Below, piece by piece: positions 5,533 through 5,616 of a stretch of 5,616 nt of DNA; the first letter of the stretch is position 1, and each line of letters begins with the position of its first letter. Origin of the DNA: Cellulomonas sp. (GTDB taxonomy: Bacteria > Actinomycetota > Actinomycetes > Actinomycetales > Cellulomonadaceae). The stretch covers positions 1 through 5,616 of the forward strand of contig JAPSIJ010000175.1 in NCBI GenBank assembly GCA_031178805.1, written 5' to 3'. The position numbers and the translations under genes were made by a program. The notes beneath the pieces were generated by a model. That model made no database searches. It was not told the origin of the DNA and saw only the letters and a program-made list of their open reading frames with translations.

Positions 5533-5570
5533 TAGGGTCGGACGCGTCCCAGGAACCAGCCGCCGGAAGG
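5533..5570 (+). promoter_or_regulatory. Probable promoter -10 and ribosome site for the next gene
   Basis: TAGGGT (5533-5538) fits the TANNNT -10 and would start RNA near 5545. GGAAGG (5565-5570) lies eight bases before the ATG at 5579. Together they suggest a separate transcript with a leader of about 34 bases, unlike the leaderless-looking genes upstream. No clear -35 is seen. Confidence 0.45.
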
Positions 5571-5578
5571 ACCCCCCG

Positions 5579-5616
5579 ATGAGCGCATCCGTCCCCTCGC
5601 GCACGCCCGGCAAGCC
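5579..5616 (+). CDS. Start of an unidentified protein, cut by the window end
   Basis: Only the first 12 complete codons are visible, reading MSASVPSRTPGK, then the window ends. The ATG is supported by GGAAGG eight bases upstream and the TAGGGT box before it. The N-terminus is Ser/Pro-rich and basic, which says nothing firm about function. A gene next to a LigC-type ligase could be a repair partner such as a LigD-like polymerase-domain protein, as happens in some actinobacteria, but this is speculation from context. Confidence 0.6.
   Translation, partial: MSASVPSRTPGK

Noticed and set aside
3748..5535. A 595-codon plus-strand open frame over the phosphatase and ligase
   Set aside because: It is a different frame of two genes whose catalytic motifs are intact in their own frames; its composition is typical low-complexity Arg/Ala/Gly.

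Overview
The window is about three-quarters G+C, with a strong G/C third-codon bias in every gene. Its tmRNA is of the actinobacterial type, and several genes have TAGGNT-like -10 boxes almost touching their start codons. This points to a high-GC actinomycete, possibly of the Cellulomonas/Micrococcales kind; the genus is inference from general resemblance. No phage, insertion sequence, CRISPR array or tRNA is visible.

Layout. Positions 1-238 (minus strand) hold the 5' two-thirds or so of ssrA (tmRNA). It includes the complete tag frame ADNKRTDFALAA-stop; the 3' end lies outside the window. Positions 239-430 form a divergent intergenic region between ssrA and a plus-strand gene for a small four-helix membrane protein (DUF6328-like, 431-928). 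That gene meets a minus-strand TetR-family regulator (930-1748) tail to tail, with one base between the stop codons. The regulator is divergent from a two-gene ABC-2 exporter operon: ATPase 1884-2843 and permease 2840-3574, overlapping by GTGA. The 135-bp divergent region carries three sites of the form TACC-N4-GG(T/A)A, placed as expected for TetR control of both promoters. Next come a histidine phosphatase of the phosphoglycerate-mutase superfamily (3617-4351), an ATP-dependent DNA ligase of the LigC type (4409-5488), and the first 12 codons of another plus-strand gene (5579 onward).

How the parts fit. The TetR regulator and the ABC exporter form a classic local drug- or metabolite-responsive efflux module. 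The probable logic is autorepression plus repression of the exporter, relieved by an unknown ligand. The phosphatase and ligase each seem to have their own promoter and look like independent housekeeping or repair genes. The ligase belongs to a family linked to backup repair and end joining, and the cut-off gene after it could be a partner, but too little is visible to say. ssrA acts separately in ribosome rescue.

I see no convincing new biological system. The points most worth a second look are the hidden tmRNA (overlain by spurious ORFs), the three-operator divergent promoter, and the long helical N-terminal extension of the TetR protein.
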